This document shows positions 10,082 to 21,538 of a stretch of 64,000 nucleotides of DNA, piece after piece. The position numbers and the translations under genes are program-made. Source of the DNA: Mytilinidion resinicola (lineage: Eukaryota; Ascomycota; Dothideomycetes; Mytilinidiales; Mytilinidiaceae); the NCBI RefSeq assembly GCF_010093595.1, contig NW_022985476.1, forward strand, positions 79,417-143,416, read 5' to 3'. The notes beneath the pieces were generated by a model. It saw only the letters and a list, made by a program, of their open reading frames with translations, made no database searches and was not told the origin of the DNA. Every line of letters begins with the position of its first letter. The first letter of the stretch is position 1.

Positions 10082-13000
10082 TCACCTGGGCTCGATCCGT
10101 CGTTCGTATTCCCTCTGATCCGGATATCCCTGCCCCATAGTCGTAGTCCAGCTCTCGCTGATCCTCGAGAGTAGTTCGTCAAAGACGAGTCGTAGTCGTG
10201 TCGAAACGAAGTCCAGACATTGCTTTGCCAGACTGCAGCCAGCAAGCAAACGTATAATGTGTAATTCCACTTACCCCTTCTCGCCCTTCAAAATTGGCGT
10301 AAAAAGTAACTTCATATCGAGAGTCAAATCTGCAAGTCCATAAGAATCATCCACATCCGTCACACTGCCAATCTCCATGCCCTTTGCATGCCGTTCACTG
10401 GCGACATATTTACGCACATGCCGGAGCAATGCAAACACCTGCGCGAAGCGCGCGTCCGGCGGCCCGAACCAGTCCTTGCGATCGTTGCTGCGGAAGAGCA
10501 TGTTGCCCAGGAAAAAAAAATGCACACCATCGCGACAGAAGCCAATGCGACGCGTTGAGGGCGGGTACTGCAGCTCCATGTCCATGTCCCAGGCCCGTTT
10601 CCACTTTTCCATGGAGTTCATGACGACTTTGAGCATGTGATTGGGGTTGGGCGGTGGGAATTGACCTAGAACGCCGTCAACCGGTGTGACGTGGCCGCTG
10701 TTGTGGCCACTCATGGAGCCTTTGGAGCCGTCCGTAGATACCCAATCGTTGTGGGATAACGGAGTGCTGGCGCCACTCGAAGTGTATCCGCCATAAGTAG
10801 ATGTCGTTGGCGCCTGGAAACTTTGGCGCTTGAATTGGGCGAGCTGGACGTGGAGGGCGTGAATGAGGACGAATTTGGAATAAACGTTCGTGCTTCGTGG
10901 CTTGAAATCGGCGCCATGTTGTTGTAGGAGCTTCAAAGCGTCCCGCATGGCAATTTGCTTGGGGCGTCGGCTACCAGTGGTGTTCCTGGCCTGTTTATCC
11001 GCTCCACGGATTCCGAGGGCATTGGCACACTCTTCAGCTGTCCTTGCATCCCAGGCAGCATCGTCCACTGGTAGTGGCACGCGTATTTCATAAACATCAA
11101 ACTTAGGCGCGCAATTGAAGAACATGACGAGAGCAGCATCTAATAAGAAAATGAGATACAGTGCTCTAGACCTCTTTTCTTGCTCCACCCATGTGCTCCA
11201 GCTCCATCCATTCAGTTCACGAACATCGAGACCTCCGGGTTGATGAAGAATGCTGAAGCCAGGTTGGTCTCTTAGTATCGGATTGAGCAAGTTCATGTGT
11301 CGTACAATGTTGACCAGGTTGTCGTACTCTTCTCTGGCTTGCGTTCGTTGCTGACTATCCCCGTGCCACGTGAATAGCGACTGAAGTAATAATAGCGATT
11401 GAAGCTCTTCGATATCGGAAATGGGGCCGAGGTTGATATTTGCGGAAGAACTTGTATTCAGAAGCGCGTGAATGTGCGACGAGCGGTAGACCGAGGACTT
11501 GACAAGCTCCATCAGCCAACGCACTTGCGGAACATTTAGCTTGTCCGAATACACCGCGCCGATAGTAATCATGGTCAAAAGGAGGCCGTTGTTAGCGGCA
11601 AGTGGATTGAATGTTGGTACGTGAATAATGGGCCAGTGACTCTGAAAGTTTCGAAATTCGTCTAAAAAGTGGCGGAGATTGTCGACTGTAAGAATCGCCT
11701 TCAAACTCTCTTGGGAATCGCTAGAGCCGGGTGCGACTAGAGAGGGGTCCGGATAGCAGAATGCTATTAAAGCGTCCGCTTTATTCTGTAGCGGATCAGA
11801 CGGGCCGATTACCCAATTATCAAAAATGGGAGTGGTGTCGACGAACCCAGCAGTGTTGGAATAAAGGCCGTTGAACATGGCGTCGTGTGGAGGTTCATTG
11901 GAGGCCTGAAATTGGTTTACAGTCAGATCGGTAGCGGCGTTGGCGGGATTTGGACCACTCGCCATACTGGAAGAAAGCATAAACCCGTCTTGCGCCTCCT
12001 GATGGAACTGATTTGACCATTTCGCGTCATGTTCTTGCCCATTGGCCAGCCCGTCAATATTCGGGAGACTTGGACGACCGCCATACATTGAGTTTGGCTC
12101 CTCAGTTTTGGCGATCATGTTTTGCGCCATGTCAGCGCTCGAGGCCGGCGCGTAACTAAAGGCGTTGGGGTTGTTCGGCATCTGCCCCGCGGACTGGCCT
12201 GGCTGGGTGTTGTAAGCATGCAAGTTGGCAAGATTGCCCGATAAGCTCGACGTCCTGTAGTCAGTACTACCGTCGTAACCAACCCGACTATTCTGAAAGT
12301 CGATACCCGAGAGGCTTCTGCGGTTGTCGTCGACACCGGTTCCCGGTCGGATCAAGCTGTTTGATCTTGACGTTCGCGCTGACATCGATGCGAGATTGTC
12401 CGAGTAAGATTGCTCCGAGGGCATCGAAGGCAGCCCACTAAGAGCGTTACCTCCGTATGAACCGTCGTTATACGGCATGGAGGTATTAACAGAGTTGAGG
12501 AAGCTCTGCGCATCCGACCCAGATGCTGATAGCCTATTCTTACGAAGGTGAGACTGCGAGTTCGCAAGATGATTCTGGCCGGTTGGGTTACCGCGGCGAA
12601 TGGAGCATTTCTGAAAGTGGCGCTTCAGAATATCACTGCGCGAAAACGTATCTTTGCACAGATGGCATTGGTAAGGACGCTCTCCAGTGTCTGTCCTAGG
12701 TTAGTATCCATGGACGAGGTGAGGAGTGGAGTTTGATGAGAGTGGGAGTAGGCTGCATTATTGCAGAACGTATGAGGTCTTGTGAGACAGGAAACTGAGA
12801 CCTAACTAGGAGAAACGTATTGGAAAGGTACAGAATGAAAGAGACGACCTACGCCTAAGCAAGTGGCGCTTCAGGTGCTTCAAGTGGAGATATGTCTTGT
12901 TGCAATGCGGGCACTCGAACTTGTTCTCTGCATTCTTGGTTGGGTTTTGCGGCGCCTTCCCGACAGCCGGCGCAGGTCGGCCTGGATGGGTAGGCAGCAC

Positions 13001-13510
13001 GCCGCGACGTCCCTGCTGTCCGACCACATGGACTGGTTCTGCCTCTTGGTTCGCGAGTAGCGGAGGGTGCGAGTACTGATTGAGCTGGTTGTTGAGGCCG
13101 AGCCCGCCCTGTCGAAGATCTTGCAGAGAGCCGGGCGTCGGCGCGGGCGCCAATGGATGAGGGTTCGACTGTGTGACAGACACGGGGAGAAGGCCAGGCT
13201 GGGAGGTGCCGTATAACGAGTATGACGAGGGCGTCGGCTGTATTGGCCTCAGCGGCGGGTGTGGAGCGATGGGAGGGATCGCAGTGTTGTGGTTCGAAGC
13301 GGCCGAGGAGGAGGGCGGATGGGCAGAGATGGGCGTGTGAGGGTTGCTGTTGGTGTTCTGGCCGTACGACTGGGCATATTGTGATGCGTTACCGTTCAGC
13401 GGCGGCAGCGTGTGGAGATGGCTTTGTGGGGCGTGGTACTGTGGAGCCAGGGGCTGATACTGAGGTCCGCCCTGCGTCGGCATGCCATTGGGACGGAAGC
13501 GATCGTCCAT
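10082..13510 (-). CDS. C2H2 zinc-finger / fungal-specific-domain transcription factor
   Basis: Exons 13510-12853, 12690-10275 and 10232-10082 give 1074 residues. Residues 1-195 are Pro/Gln/Ser-rich and disordered. Two tandem fingers follow: the first is C-x2-C-x12-H-x3-H (CPHCNKTY...), its last His built across the exon 1/2 junction; the second (YQCHLCKDTFSRSD...) ends H-x3-C instead of H-x3-H. The central and C-terminal part (about 430-1000) looks like the fungal-specific transcription factor domain, with FRNFQSHWPIIHVPTFNPL. The stop at 10271 lies inside a GTAAGT donor; splicing to CAG at 10233 adds LAKQCLDFVSTRLRLVFDEL and a further 30 or so residues. The architecture resembles S. pombe Klf1. 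Targets are unknown. Confidence 0.85.
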
Positions 13511-15300
13511 GCTAGATGGTCAAGGAAATGTAGAGCCGCGCAACCAGAAGATGGAGTGGTGAGGGCAACCATCCGCTGCTCCCGGCCGGAGTGAGCTGGG
13601 ACGGGGGTGGAGAGGGGTGAAGCTGGAGGCGGTCGTGATGTGCACGGCGGGAGGCTAGCAGATGTGGAGTGGAGTGGGTGAATGAGGCGGAGAGGTTTGG
13701 TGAAAAGTTTGGTGGGTGCTTAGGAACAGGTGGGTCGCGCAAGAGCCAGCACGAGTGGCGACGTCAGGACCGAGGGACCTTGGGGCAAGAGTGAGGGGTG
13801 GCGGCGCACGGGGCCTGGCGATACCTAGGTACGGGCCTGTGGTGGAGGATGGGTGGAAAGAAGCTTCACAAGCTCCGGTCGTGGTGTTGAGGTCTCAAGC
13901 TGGCCGTGACGCGGGTCGAGGGACGGACAAGGGATTTGGTGCAGATCGAGGCCTGGGACCCACTACTCGCATCAGCCTCAGCCGCGCAGAGTGGAGCGTT
14001 CAGCACGAGGCTACCAGGGACACGGCCGACACACGCTTCGAGGGCAGCGCCAGCGGGATCTGAGGCAATGGTGGTGAGGGGGCAGGCTGGCGGGCAGGTG
14101 GGACAGCGAACGAGGAAAATTTCAACCGGCTGGAGGCAGCGAGTCGCCGATTGCGGGCAAGACGACGCGGGCTAGCACACCACTGGTACCCCGAGCAGAC
14201 GAGGTTGTCGGCGCAACGCAACGAGCAGGCTGACCGGAGGAGGCCGACGTGGACAGGGCTGGCGGGAGGATGGAGGTGAGAGACGGGTGAGGAGGCGTGT
14301 GCAGTCGATGTCAAGAGGCGACGGGCACTCGTCCGATGGGCGAGATGCGGCAACGTCCAAGGTACGGCTGGACTGGGGCAGAGACGAACACAACAACGGG
14401 GCGAAAGAGACGGGAATAGCAGAGTCTCCGCAGACGCGGCAATGCCAGGCACGTGACGGGCAAGAGCTGCTCGTGCGCGAGATGCCTCTTGGCCGGCCTG
14501 CCTACAATATCTGCGACAGCGGCCCGGTGACGAGGCGCGAGCAATTTGTGTGGCCGGCTGCCGCGCAAATCTGGCGATGCGGTTTAGGGCAAGCTGATCG
14601 CGCCGGAAGAGGCACTGCAGGGGCGCTCGCCGCCTCCAATCAGGCGGCTGAAGCGGTGACGGCGGCGATGCTTGGCGCGAGGTGGTGAGAGTTCTGATGA
14701 GGTGTCGCGGCCTGCAGCACGCCTCAGCGCAGCGGCAGGGCACACAGACTTTGCCGAAGCCACTGCCGCCGGATCGAAGCGCTGTAACTGGCGTAGCCGG
14801 CCTGCAGCGCCCTGAAGCGGTTAGCAGCGCGAGCGATCCATGCAGGTCTTCGGCTCGACCGGCAGCGAACAGAGCCCCGAGTCTCAACCGTGGACGCCCC
14901 GGCCTGCCACCCGATCGCCAGCTTCACGTCCGCAGTCCTGTTGCCATCCTGACGCTGGAGGCGTCTTCTGCCTCGACACCGACACGGCTGCACCGCCGCT
15001 CCTCAGCTTCGTCCACGATGCCGCCCGGGCCGACTGAGCGCCCTGGAGCCAGCAGACCCTCGCTGCAGGGCATTCCGAGGTGGCTGGCGTGGCCTCCCCG
15101 ATTCGGCCTCCCGACGGCATCGTGGCGGCCATCCACCCATCCACCGTAGCCGCCTCTGAGTGGCCGAGCGCTGTCTCATCTTTGTGCGTCTGATGCCAAT
15201 GGCAGCGCCGGCCTGCGCCTTGGCCTGGCTGCTGTTTATTTTATTCATCGCTCCAGCGGCTTTGTTTTCACCTCAGAGAGACATCCGTTATTCCCGCGAG
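13511..15300. other. GC-rich upstream region of the transcription-factor gene
   Basis: About 1.8 kb of visibly GC-rich DNA with long open frames on both strands, such as 14000-14887 (minus). Their translations are Arg/Ala/Pro/Ser-rich and match no family, as expected from base composition. Purine-rich runs and repeated ggccggcctgc-type words are common. The likeliest content is promoter plus a long 5' leader for the regulator starting at 13510. Confidence 0.45.
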
Positions 15301-15545
15301 CATGCGGTGTGACGGCAAAAACGCCTCTTCCGGTATCCCTCCCACACGCACCACCACCACGAGTCTTTTTCAATCCTCAGCCGGCCGCCCTACTGCCTTT
15401 GTAGCATACAGAGTAGAGCGCGTGGTGCGCGTGTTTCAGCATATGTGCTCGTCGTATGCGCCTCCAATACGTGGACAAAGCTGCTTCGAGGCCGAATGGG
15501 ATCCTATGCCAGGATCCGTTGAACATAGAGTGGCAGCTCGACACC

Positions 15546-15626
15546 GTCTGAGGTGGCCTGGTACGTTATTAAAACTGTGAAACGACAGTTTTGGCAAGTC
15601 TGGTCGCTCACCAGGCCACCTCAGAC
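15546..15626. repeat. Nested inverted repeat (two hairpins)
   Basis: Perfect 17-base arms at 15546-15562 (gtctgaggtggcctggt) and 15610-15626 (its reverse complement) flank 47 bases. Inside, a second perfect 8-base pair, aaaactgt at 15571-15578 and acagtttt at 15585-15592, can form an inner stem with a 6-base loop. No open frame crosses it. It could be a miniature element, a terminator-like cruciform or a structured RNA; the sequence does not decide. Confidence 0.75.
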
Positions 15627-16167
15627 AAGGCAAGTCAGCCGAGGTACATGGGGGAGGTTAGTTGAGCTGCGTCCTCTCAGACACTGCTAGGCAAGTCTAC
15701 ACAGCTCTACACTTGTAGAGGGAGTGCGTATTTGAAGGAAATACCACTTTTCGTTCAAGGAAGCCTGCATGCCAACACCAACATGATGCCTGTACAGCAC
15801 TCCCACTCTTGGCCGAACCGCGGCCTGCAACACCGTGCACCGGTCAAGAGACGTTCGTACCGGGATCTCGGGACGCACTAGCCGCTCTGAAGCACGTCGT
15901 CATCCTTCGTGTGAGGCTCTCGCGACGGCGTATTCTGGCCTTGTCTAAACGGCGCCTAATGGGCGCCTTCCATGACTCCCTCCAGCCGGCCTCTCCTAGG
16001 ACAAACTTACATCCCTGAAAGACCTCAATGAACCTTCCTTCGTTGTTCTAGACGGCGCAACATGCATCATGCTAACAGAAATATCGCACTCGAAACCCAA
16101 CGCGCATCGCGTTCATTGAGTTTGTTGAGATTTAGAACGCGTTCGATGGTCTATTCTAGGAATAGAG

Positions 16168-16980
16168 ACCTCGACAAGTCTCGACAAATCTTTCCTCGTA
16201 GTTCTAGACGGCTACGCGGGGCATGAAAAAGACGGCGCTCTGAATTTAGGACAGACCGCCGTGGGTGTAGGCGTGCTTGCCACTGCTTGGGGTACCTAAT
16301 ACATTTTTAGAAAACGAACGAGATAGAAGCTTCTAACTTTGGATTATGTGGAAACTTGTTGAAGCACTTCAAGCAGTGGCAGAGACGTGTCACCAAAGAC
16401 CTTTGTCACGCCCAGCATGCTTCCTGCAGCTCTGCTGATTTTATTAATGGTCACGACGCGTTCCATAACCTAGCTTAGGGAAGACGAGCCGAAATATAGG
16501 CCTCGACAAACCATCCTACGCTGTTCCAGACGGTGCAGCATATCCTCCAAATACTCATCAACACCCAGAACGCCACCTTCAGTACAGCACCTGGAAACCA
16601 GTCTCAGCACACTAGCTTGCCACTGTCTGGGGTGTTCCGCCATAGCATCAGTAATCCGGATGTGATGAAAAGGCCTCTAGGACGTAAACGAGGAATTGGT
16701 CAGAGTACTCCTAGTGGTCTCCTCATGTTACTGTTTCAGCAGATTATTAAAGATTTGGAAAGGCTCTCATACCTGCTACGCAGGGCATGTAAAAAGTGGT
16801 ACTCCTAGTGTGTACACGCGTATGCCACTGCATGGGCTGCTTCAGTGCATTATCAGAGATTTGAGCGTGATAGCAGATCTTCGTCTTCGGCAATTTGAAA
16901 AGTCGTTGAAGCCCTTCAAGAGCTAGCAGACAGGTGTACGCACAGAGGACTTTTAGAGTGCACCACTTTCTTCTCGCTCA
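16168..16980. repeat. Diverged direct repeats
   Basis: Two imperfect copies can be aligned by eye. The block gacctcgacaa...gttctagacgg (16168-16211) recurs as ggcctcgacaa...gttccagacgg (16499-16533). The word gcttgccactg at 16275-16285 recurs at 16615-16625. A ttgaagcacttcaag...agcagtggcagag-type segment near 16360 recurs near 16903. A third partial copy of the ttctagacgg block lies near 16045. Divergence is high, so this is old. Confidence 0.55.
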
Positions 16981-17040
16981 GCGTGCTTGCTCTTGGTGAC
17001 TGGTTTGGAAAGTCTTGGCCGCCAAGAAGACCCTGAGTAT

Positions 17041-17215
17041 TGAGTCGAGAGTAACTGAGTATTTCGTATATTCGAGGTTTCGACCACGTTTTCACACCTA
17101 ACTCAACAACCACAACTCGTAGTACAGAAATAAAACCAGACTTCGAAGAGTCTTATCTGGGAGAACAGTTTGTGAAGTTTTGGAAAAATGCTTCTCCCAT
17201 TCCATTGCAACGAGG
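17041..17215 (-). repeat. Dispersed repeat, copy A
   Basis: The segment with ttcgaggtttcgacc...tcaacaaccacaact matches copy D at 25.0 kb in the same orientation, and copies B and C at 24.5-24.9 kb in the opposite one. Shared marks are the gtggttgttgag core and, 80-100 bases away, a run of A/T before a cttc or ggccg block. The identity is partial. Confidence 0.6.
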
Positions 17216-17671
17216 GTGGGAACCGTGAGCTGAGTTAGAAAAAGTCGAGCGACATTACCAAAATAAGTCCGGGCGTGGCGTCCAGAAAACACGAAATTAC
17301 TTACATTACTAGGACGTTAGTTTAAGATACTGCTTTAACGCCGCGTGTACTGTTTCAAAAGGCTGTGGCTAGTGCAAAGGGGATTCAAATCTATGAATAT
17401 AAATTGCTCGGACACAATGAGCTAGCGAAACAAGGTGCCCAATTTCATCCCAGTACTACACGTACTGTACGCTAAGGTTCAAGTTTCCTGACGCTAGAAT
17501 TGATGTATGTACAGCTATTGGTACAACGCGATCCGATTACGGTTTCTGCGTCGACGTGTGAGTTAGCCCGCGCTCGAAATAAGACCACTGTCCCTCTGGC
17601 GAAGGCTCAACCAGACTCTCCCATCTGGTCGTTATATTAGTCACGTGATAGTAATTCCTGGGGATTCATCC

Positions 17672-18383
17672 TTACGCTTTTGACTCAATGATTTTTTCTA
17701 CCAATAAGCGCTCGCCGTGCGCAACTTGAATGACCTCCTCGATCAGTCCTGCTCCAATCTCGCCCTCAATTTCCGAGATCCTGTGAAATGTCAGTACTGG
17801 CCCTTGCAACAGCTCAACGCCTCGGATAGAGCGAAACTTACTCCTCTGCCGTCAATTGCGGCTCCGGGTCCGCCACAATCTTCACCACCGTATCCGGGGT
17901 CAATGGCCTCTTTCCTGCCATGCGTGCAGCCTGGTTACGCCTCGCGCTCTCCTCCCCAGGACCCTCCCTCATCGGTGTCTCTTGATCCTCGCCATCCCAC
18001 TCCACCTCGTTTTCATCCCGCTCCTCAGGCTTCGCCGGGATTGTGGCAGCATATGGTGTCCCCTTCGGCGTGAACTGGACACCCTCGAAAGAATGCGGAC
18101 TGTCGGCAATCTGAGAGTGCACCTTGTCTACCCATGCGTCGAATCCCGCGGGCTTCCGCGCCTCGACGATGGCTAGCCGGTGCTTGGTGAGAGCCTCGGT
18201 AGACTGGCGGTATATAGAGGACTCGGGGATCTGCTGCAGCTTTTCGAGGGTCGAGCTGTAGAGGTATATGAGGGTCGACCGTGGCGACGGGTGGGTGGAG
18301 AGGCCAGTGAGGCCGGTGGGTGCGCCGGGCTCCAAGAAGCGGGCGCTCTTGACGTTGGCTAGAAGCCGAAAGGCAGCCCTCAT
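17672..18383 (-). CDS. NADH-ubiquinone oxidoreductase subunit, NDUFA5 type
   Basis: Exons 18383-17842 and 17780-17672 (61-base intron, GTAAGT and ACAG ends) give 216 residues. The N-terminus (MRAAFRLLANVK) is basic and amphipathic, as for mitochondrial import. The ETC_C1_NDUFA5 core follows at about 22-75: TGLTGL, LIYLYSSTLEKLQQIPESS and YRQSTEALTKHRL. The C-terminal extension and length match the fungal 29.9 kDa complex I subunit. It sits in the peripheral arm of complex I. The second exon restores a conserved acidic/helical tail ending KIIESKA. It is divergent from the disulfide isomerase gene, 364 bases between start codons. Confidence 0.88.
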
Positions 18384-18747
18384 TGCGGCGGTTGGTCTGA
18401 GGGCGTGGCGAGGGTCAATTGGAGGTTGAAGCGGTGATGGATGACGGAGCTGTAGACGTGAAGTCGCAGTTGGAGGCTCTTGGCGCTTGCGCTAGTGACT
18501 TTCGAGGATCTCCAAACGTCGAAGTCCGCCGCGGATGCAACTTCAAGGAGGTCTGCGCCTATTCACTTCCTGAACACTCCTCGCAACTCACTGTACTAGG
18601 CCTCTGTGCCCTCGATAACCCTCAGTCGCCGCGCCTGCTGTCCAGCCCAATCCTCGGACTACCTGCGTGCGCAACCGCCAGCAGCCCTCCTTTCACGGGG
18701 GATCGCCGCCTACCCACCAAGGACCACATCTCCAGCCCACCTCCGCC
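18384..18747. promoter_or_regulatory. Divergent promoter, NDUFA5-type gene / disulfide isomerase
   Basis: 364 bases separate the two start codons, so both promoters and leaders must fit here. No conserved element was recognised by eye. Confidence 0.5.
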
Positions 18748-20995
18748 ATGCGCTTCCTTTCGTACGCCCTCATATCGCTGGCGACTGTGGCCTCAGTCAT
18801 TGCCGCAGACCCAACCAAAAATGCGGACGAGGTCAAGATACAGACAGCGCCGGCCGCGAAGCCCTCCGATGACCTAGATGAAGTGCCACAAGATACAACA
18901 TTTAATAGCCAAAAGGTGCCACCGATGATAGACTTCGAGCCAGGAAGTATCGAAAAGGAACTTCCCACAGGATACTGGTAATTCCATCACTCCAATACTC
19001 TTCGACTGCGATTAACATGTGCCAGGCTTGTGGAATACTTCTCTCCAATGTGCGTCCACTGCATGAGGTTCAAGCCAACATGGCAAACCTTATACGAGTA
19101 CTATTACACTTCGAAACCACTCGGCGCTCAGAAGAGCTCCGACGCCCTCAATTCCTTCACCCGCTACTACAACTTCAAATTCGCCAGAATGAATTGCATT
19201 GCCTATAGGGATACCTGCTCCGCAAAGAACGTTGAGAACTTCCCAACCATCGCACTTTATAAGGACGGCGAAGAAGTCAAGAAAGTCGTTGGAGAACAGA
19301 CACTTGCGCAACTGAGTAAATGGGTGGAAGAAACTCTCGAAACTATCCGTCCTGGATCCCGACCTGCGGACGGTCCTGCCCTTCCAGAAGTTGGCGCTAA
19401 GAGAATAGATCCAGAGGCCAAGCCAAAAATCGCAGAGGAAAAGGACAAAGACCCTGCCGCTGGATCCGCCGCAGCCTCGAAGCACATGGAATTGGCCACA
19501 CCAACGGCACCTTCAAAGGGAGAGCCAACAAAGGCTAAAGCCACGCCTAACCCATCTGGGATATCCGTAGCCCTCACTGCTGAAAAGTTCCAGAAACTCG
19601 TCACCAACTCACGCGATCCGTGGTTCGTCAAGTTTTATGCACCCTGGTGCCACCACTGCCAGGCCATGGCCCCTAATTGGGCGCAAATGAGCAGGGAAAT
19701 GCAGGGGAGATTGAACATCGGAGAAGTCAATTGCGATGTTGAAAAGAGGCTATGCAAAGACGCGAAGGTCAAAGGCTACCCAACCCTTTTCTTCTTCAGG
19801 GGTGGAGAACGCGTTGAATACAATGGCCTCCGTGGAATTGGTGACCTACTCGACTTCGTCAACAAGGCCGTTGACATTGGATCTGGCGTCATGGATGTTG
19901 ACTTCGACTCGTTCAAGGAGATGGAGGAGACCGAAGAAGTCATCTTCCTTTACTTCTACGACCACGCCACCACCAGCGAGGACTTCCAGGCCCTAGAACG
20001 TCTCACCCTGAGCTTGATAGGTCACGCAAAGCTTGTGAAGACCAACGACCCTCGCCTATCCGAGCGCTTCAAGATTTCCACCTGGCCCCGCTTCATGGTC
20101 TCCCGCGACGGCAAACCAAGCTACTACACCCCCCTCGCACCCAAGGACCTGCGCGACCACCGTAAAGTCCTTACCTGGATGAAATCCGTCTGGCTGCCCA
20201 TCGTTCCCGAGCTCACTTCCTCCAACGCGCGCGAAATCATGGACGGCAAGCTCGTTGTACTCGGTATCTTGTCCCGCGAACGTTCCGACGAGTTCATCCT
20301 CTCCAAGCGTGAGATTAAGAACGCGGCTATGGAATGGATGGACAAGCAGGCGCAGATGTTTCAGCTCGAGCGCCAAGAACTTCGCAATGCAAAACAGCTG
20401 CGTATCGAGGAGGCTGAGGACCGCAACGACCAGCGTGCGCTACGAGCTGCGAAAAGCATCCGCATCAACATGGATGAGGTCGAGCACAAGAACGTTGGAT
20501 TCGCGTGGGTTGATGGCGTGTTCTGGGAGCGCTGGATTCGGACGACGTATGGCATCTCGGTCAAGGATGGTGAGAAGGTCGTTATTAATGATGAAGATGT
20601 GAGTTCGCTCTTTTCCCATAAAAGCCAAAAAGCTACCTACCCTACTGACACACCCGCAGAACCGCAAGTACTGGGACCTAACAATCAACGGCGACCCAAT
20701 CCGCCCCTCGCGCACGTCTATCCTCGAGACACTCAAGAGCATCGTCACTTCGCCACCGAGGATCACCCCGAAATCCACAACCGGCGCCATCGAGCGCTTC
20801 TTCTTCCAACTGCGCGGCGTGTTTGGCTCGCACCCCTGGCTCGCCGTCGGCGTACTGCTCGGTTTCCTAGGCGCCGTGGGCGTGTGGGGGAGGGGCAGGA
20901 TCAGGAAAGGGAGGGTATGGGGAAGTGGCGGGTACTTCCAACTTAATGAGAAGGACGGGCTATTAGGTGGTGGAGCTGGTGGTAAGGTGGATTAG
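18748..20995 (+). CDS. Membrane-anchored protein disulfide isomerase, Eps1-like
   Basis: Exons 18748-18977, 19026-20598 and 20660-20995 give 712 residues. A signal peptide covers residues 1-20 (MRFLSYALISLATVASVIAA). The first thioredoxin domain begins at about 77 (GYWLVEYFSP) with active site CVHC; the second, at about 250-360, has WFVKFYAPWC with CHHC. A thioredoxin-like C-terminal region follows, then one transmembrane helix (HPWLAVGVLLGFLGAVGVW) with a basic cytosolic side (GRGRIRKGR). There is no HDEL/KDEL; the tail ends KVD. This matches fungal Eps1/TMX-type enzymes for disulfide formation and quality control in the ER. The last exon is in a different frame from the exon 2 read-through, so the third intron is required. 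Confidence 0.9.
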
Positions 20996-21538
20996 GGGAC
21001 TCAGTTGAGGAAGAATAGCGATGGGAATGGAGAGAAGGGGTGTGTGTGCGGCAGCACGGGGTGTTCTGCGCTCTTCCCTGTGTCTTTTTGTAGAATTACA
21101 TGTTATCCGATTGGGGATGGGATGCAGCTGAACACATTGGCGTTGGGGTAGGAAGATCGGTCAGGTTATATTAATGTTATTTTTATTCTGATTATACGAT
21201 GCGCGCTACGAGTGCTGTTGCTGATGTTGGTTGAGGTGATCATGCTAATGAGGTAGGTTGCTGGGACTGTCTCCATGGGCAAAGGAGCAGTGCCCGCTGT
21301 CCACGTGTATTCAATCCTAGTTGGTCCCTCCCTCCTTTTCTTCCTCGCTCCTAATCCGTCAGGGGTTCATGCGTCGGTGGTACGATGGGATTAATGTGGT
21401 AGTCCTGTGTAATCGCACGAGTATCCACAAGCCGGACTGTTCAGCGGCATAGAACGAAACAGTGGGTAGAATATATGCGCTGGGTCTATTCTACGCCGTC
21501 TCTCTACAGAAACACATTACTGTGAACTCTAATTTCCA
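20996..21538. other. Convergent intergenic region
   Basis: Between the 3' ends of the disulfide isomerase and RTA1 genes. It is T/G-rich with nothing recognisable. Confidence 0.5.

Larger units (their letters stand above)
15301..17671. other. Gene-poor tract with decayed repeats
   Basis: No gene is supported over 2.4 kb. The tract contains a nested inverted repeat, degenerate direct repeats and one copy of a dispersed repeat, each listed separately. Internal words such as cctcgacaa, ttctagacgg and ttgaagc-cttcaag recur in diverged form, suggesting relics of mobile or duplicated DNA. Confidence 0.5.

Noticed and set aside
14000..14887. 295-codon open frame on the minus strand
   Set aside because: Arg/Ala/Pro/Ser-rich translation, several overlapping equally long frames on both strands and GC-rich composition; no family resemblance or splice context.
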